Part shown: in pieces, positions 61,810-64,000 of the stretch | Layout: each line of letters begins with the position of its first letter | Numbering within the stretch: position 1 is the first letter of the stretch | NCBI GenBank assembly: GCA_003254925.1 | Contig: QANZ01044841.1 | Span: 257,308-321,307 of the forward strand | Source: Chamaecrista fasciculata | Lineage: Eukaryota; Streptophyta; Magnoliopsida; Fabales; Fabaceae | Direction of reading: 5' to 3' | Length of the DNA stretch: 64,000 nt | Notes under the pieces: generated by a model | Seen by the model: only the letters and a program-made list of their open reading frames with translations | What the model was told of the DNA's origin: nothing | Database searches by the model: none | Translations under genes and position numbers: made by a program

Positions 61810-62741
61810 CACTAAGCAAGCTGTTTCCAAACTAAGAGATCTCAGGAATCGTAAGGATCTGCAAGATGCAGCGAGATCTCTGGGAAACAGCCTTCAACGA
61901 ATCACTTTGTGAACGACAACTCGAATGGTTGAGATCTTCGGAAAGGTAAGCTCAAATCTAGCGTGCTCACCAATTCGAAAACAGAGAAGAAGAAATCAAT
62001 TATGAGTTGCAGGGCTTAGTTGCGAAGGGAAAGATAGAAATTCGAAGGTTGAGGATTCTTGCAAAAGAGAGAAAGTCCATTGCGAGGAAAGAGAATGAAT
62101 GAGAGGGAAGAGTTAAAATTAAGATTCGGTTGTAAATTAATTTGTCATTACCATTTTAATTTTCTTTCTTCTGTTTATATTTGGGTCGTTATTGCTTAAA
62201 AAAAAACTATTTGTCTCTTACAGGTGATGTTAGTCCAATAAATGTGATTTGTTTATGTCCTCCAATTCCTGTTTTGTCACATGATTACATCTCATAAATC
62301 ATCCAATGCCATTCTTGCATGTTGTTTTCATTCCCTATTATTCATCAATACGTCTAAAATTCCTTTTTCCTCTCTGTCTATTTTACTTCCATCCACGTTT
62401 TAAATTTATCTTTTAACTTTTTTTATTGTAGATTTGTTGCGTTGCGTTTCATACTATGTAAAATATTTTTTATAATTCTGCCATAAATAACTTTTTATTT
62501 TTTAAATTATGACATCGCATTGAGAAGTAAATTATGCAGAGAGACCAAAAGATAAAGTGGAATTTTCGGGACATAATTATGTTAGTTGATAAGTCATTGA
62601 GGCATTGAATTATCTTTATAACTCAAAATAGGGATATGTTAAAATATTTATCAGGTGAGATGCCACTAGATCGTCGTGGTGTTGAAGAAAGTGAACTCGT
62701 GCCTGATGATGGAGACAGACAGATATCAATTTTTAAAATTA
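61810..62741. other. Transporter promoter/leader and spacer
   Basis: About 61810-62110 is GA-rich on the plus strand and probably holds the 5' leader of the minus-strand transporter gene. The rest is AT-rich spacer. The 9-bp target duplication of the next element begins at 62733. Confidence 0.5.
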
Positions 62742-63368
62742 GGGTAAATTGCAGTTTGGTACCTTGTAGTTAGAGGCGATTCCGCTTTGGTACCCTAAAA
62801 GAAATTTTTTTGCAGTTTGGTGCCCCGTGGTTTGCTCCGTTAGCGAATTGGTCATCTGTGCTTTATTTCCGTTAGGATTTAACGGCAATTGTTATTGTGA
62901 CCACCTTAAAATGTCAAAAACCTCCCAACAAGTCTTCTCTTATGTGTTTAAGTCATTTCCCTTTACTAAAAGGGATCAAAACATAAAGAAAACGGAAACT
63001 AAATGGTACATTATGTACATTTATCATTGTTTGGAAGTTATTAGTAATGGAATCGAATGGGAACACATATTATTTTTTGTTAGTATAAGGATATAATTGT
63101 CATTAAAAAATTAAAAAATTGTTTTTGTTTTGATCCCTTTTAGTAAAGGGAAAGGACTTAAACGCATAAGAGAAGACTTGTTGGGAGATTTTTGACATTT
63201 TAAGGTAGTCACAATCACATTTGCCATTAAATCCTAACGGAAATAAAGCACAGGGAGACTAATTCGCTAACGGAGCAAACCACAGAGCACCAAACTGCAA
63301 AAGTTTTTCTTTCAGGGTACCAAAGTGGAACCGCCCCTAACCACAGGGTACCAAAGTGCAATTTACTC
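62742..63368. mobile_element. Non-autonomous MULE-type fold-back element (627 bp)
   Basis: Flanked by a perfect 9-bp direct repeat, TTAAAATTA, at 62733-62741 and 63369-63377. The ends are GGGTAAATTGCAGTTTGGTA and, on the other strand, GAGTAAATTGCACTTTGGTA. The inverted arms extend about 240 bp inward, through CTCCGTTAGCGAATT, TTTAACGG and CTTTACTAAAAGGGATCAAA, leaving a centre of only about 150 bp. Three GGTACC/GGTGCC-type units lie in each arm. No transposase. The same terminal family gives the right end at 15060. Long inverted arms plus a 9-bp duplication indicate a Mutator-like MITE. Confidence 0.9.
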
Positions 63369-63377
63369 TTAAAATTA

Positions 63378-63900
63378 ATTATGAGAGAATATTCTGGGGA
63401 ACATTTTTCTTAATTAATACCGAAAAAAGAAAGGAAATAAAATAATAAATATCTGTATATGATGAGATTTATGTTGTTTTTATTTCCATGCCGACAGTTG
63501 CACAGTTGGAATTTATTTATCGTTGTTTGACTTTGACGCCCATATCGACGAGTCAACACATTTATATTTTTATTTTAGCTAATACTCCTAGTACATTGAT
63601 ATACTATTGTAACTTCAAGATATTATCGTGATGTTTGCCATTTGTCGTAAAATGTATCGAATGGAATACAAAATCAAGTTGTGTAGAAGCTAAAACGAGT
63701 GTTGTAATAATCGAACCGGACAAAGACTCGGATAAATGTTCGGTTCACGGTCGGATCGGTTGAATCAGTCAGACCGGATGACGTAATAAATAATTATTTT
63801 TAATATATTAAATATAAACTCTCTATATTTTTTTTTGGTCTAAGAGATGCATTAAATCTATTAATTTATTAGATTAGTAAAACAATAGAGAAAGCTAATA
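63378..63900. other. Spacer with a repeat fragment
   Basis: AT-rich. At 63700-63785 lies a GC-richer stretch with repeated CGGTT/ACCGG units (TTCGGTTCACGGTCGGATCG), of a kind common in dispersed plant repeats. No gene was recognised. Confidence 0.4.
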
Positions 63901-63973
63901 GAGCCTCACAGTTGGGATAGTAAAGGCGCTGGGAGTGTGAAGAAAGGGCATGGGTTCGATCCTTACAAGGCTC
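63901..63973 (+). repeat. tRNA-like sequence, probably a SINE head or tRNA relic
   Basis: GAGCCT at 63901 can pair with AGGCTC ending at 63973 (6-bp acceptor-like stem), and GGTTCGATCC is a B box. The T-stem pairing is poor and the D and anticodon arms are not convincing, so a working tRNA is unlikely. It is followed by an A-rich stretch and the window ends before any 3' boundary can be seen. Confidence 0.35.
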
Positions 63974-64000
63974 AAAACGATTTTTTGTAAAAAAAATTGA

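Noticed and set aside
63901-63973. Functional tRNA gene
   Set aside because: The acceptor stem and B box are present, but T-stem pairing is poor and D/anticodon arms are not convincing.

Overview
This window comes from a eudicot plant nuclear genome. The evidence is AT-rich intergenic DNA, short GT-AG introns, plant-only gene families, and plant-type non-autonomous transposons (MULE, hAT, SINE and small fold-back elements). A 139-base assembly gap lies at 14367-14505. No intact autonomous transposon, LTR element, rRNA gene or CRISPR array was seen.

Layout: (1) 1-1331, a hAT-type element and spacer. (2) 1332-7574 (+), neurochondrin-family gene, 18 coding exons. (3) 9396-12712 (+), tweety-like plant membrane protein, 9 exons. 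(4) 12713-17743, a repeat-rich spacer holding the gap, a MULE end with a captured piece that looks like the splicing factor SF1, and degenerate tandem repeats. (5) 17744-18388 (+), single-exon serine-rich protein. (6) 22715-24933 (+), PHOX-type TPR-PB1 protein. (7) 27054-52284, a cluster of three TOPLESS-like corepressor genes: a full-length divergent gene (-, 27054-32753), a short gene with only the N-terminal LisH-CTLH-CRA module (-, 34462-35536), and a second full-length divergent gene (+, 45881-52284). A spacer of about 10 kb inside the cluster holds a MULE-type element, a SINE and a relic copy of a TOPLESS-like leader. (8) 53435-56260 (-), EMC7. (9) 58139-61809 (-), a drug/metabolite-superfamily transporter of the SLC35F5/YML018C type. 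(10) 61810-64000, a second MULE-type element and a tRNA-like sequence.

From recollection of Arabidopsis locus order, the neurochondrin, membrane-protein, PHOX, EMC7 and EamA-transporter genes match the block At4g32050-At4g32140 and its paralogous block At2g25270-At2g25310. The TOPLESS-like cluster sits inside this otherwise conserved block and I do not recall it there in Arabidopsis.

The cluster is the most interesting part. Both full-length genes share exon lengths and phases, so they are probably tandem duplicates. Both have shortened linkers and changed positions in the EAR-peptide pocket. The short member keeps the oligomerisation/EAR-binding module but has no WD40 propellers, which is the form expected of a dominant-negative or modulating partner. 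All exon boundaries were assigned by hand from GT-AG sites, reading frame and family similarity.
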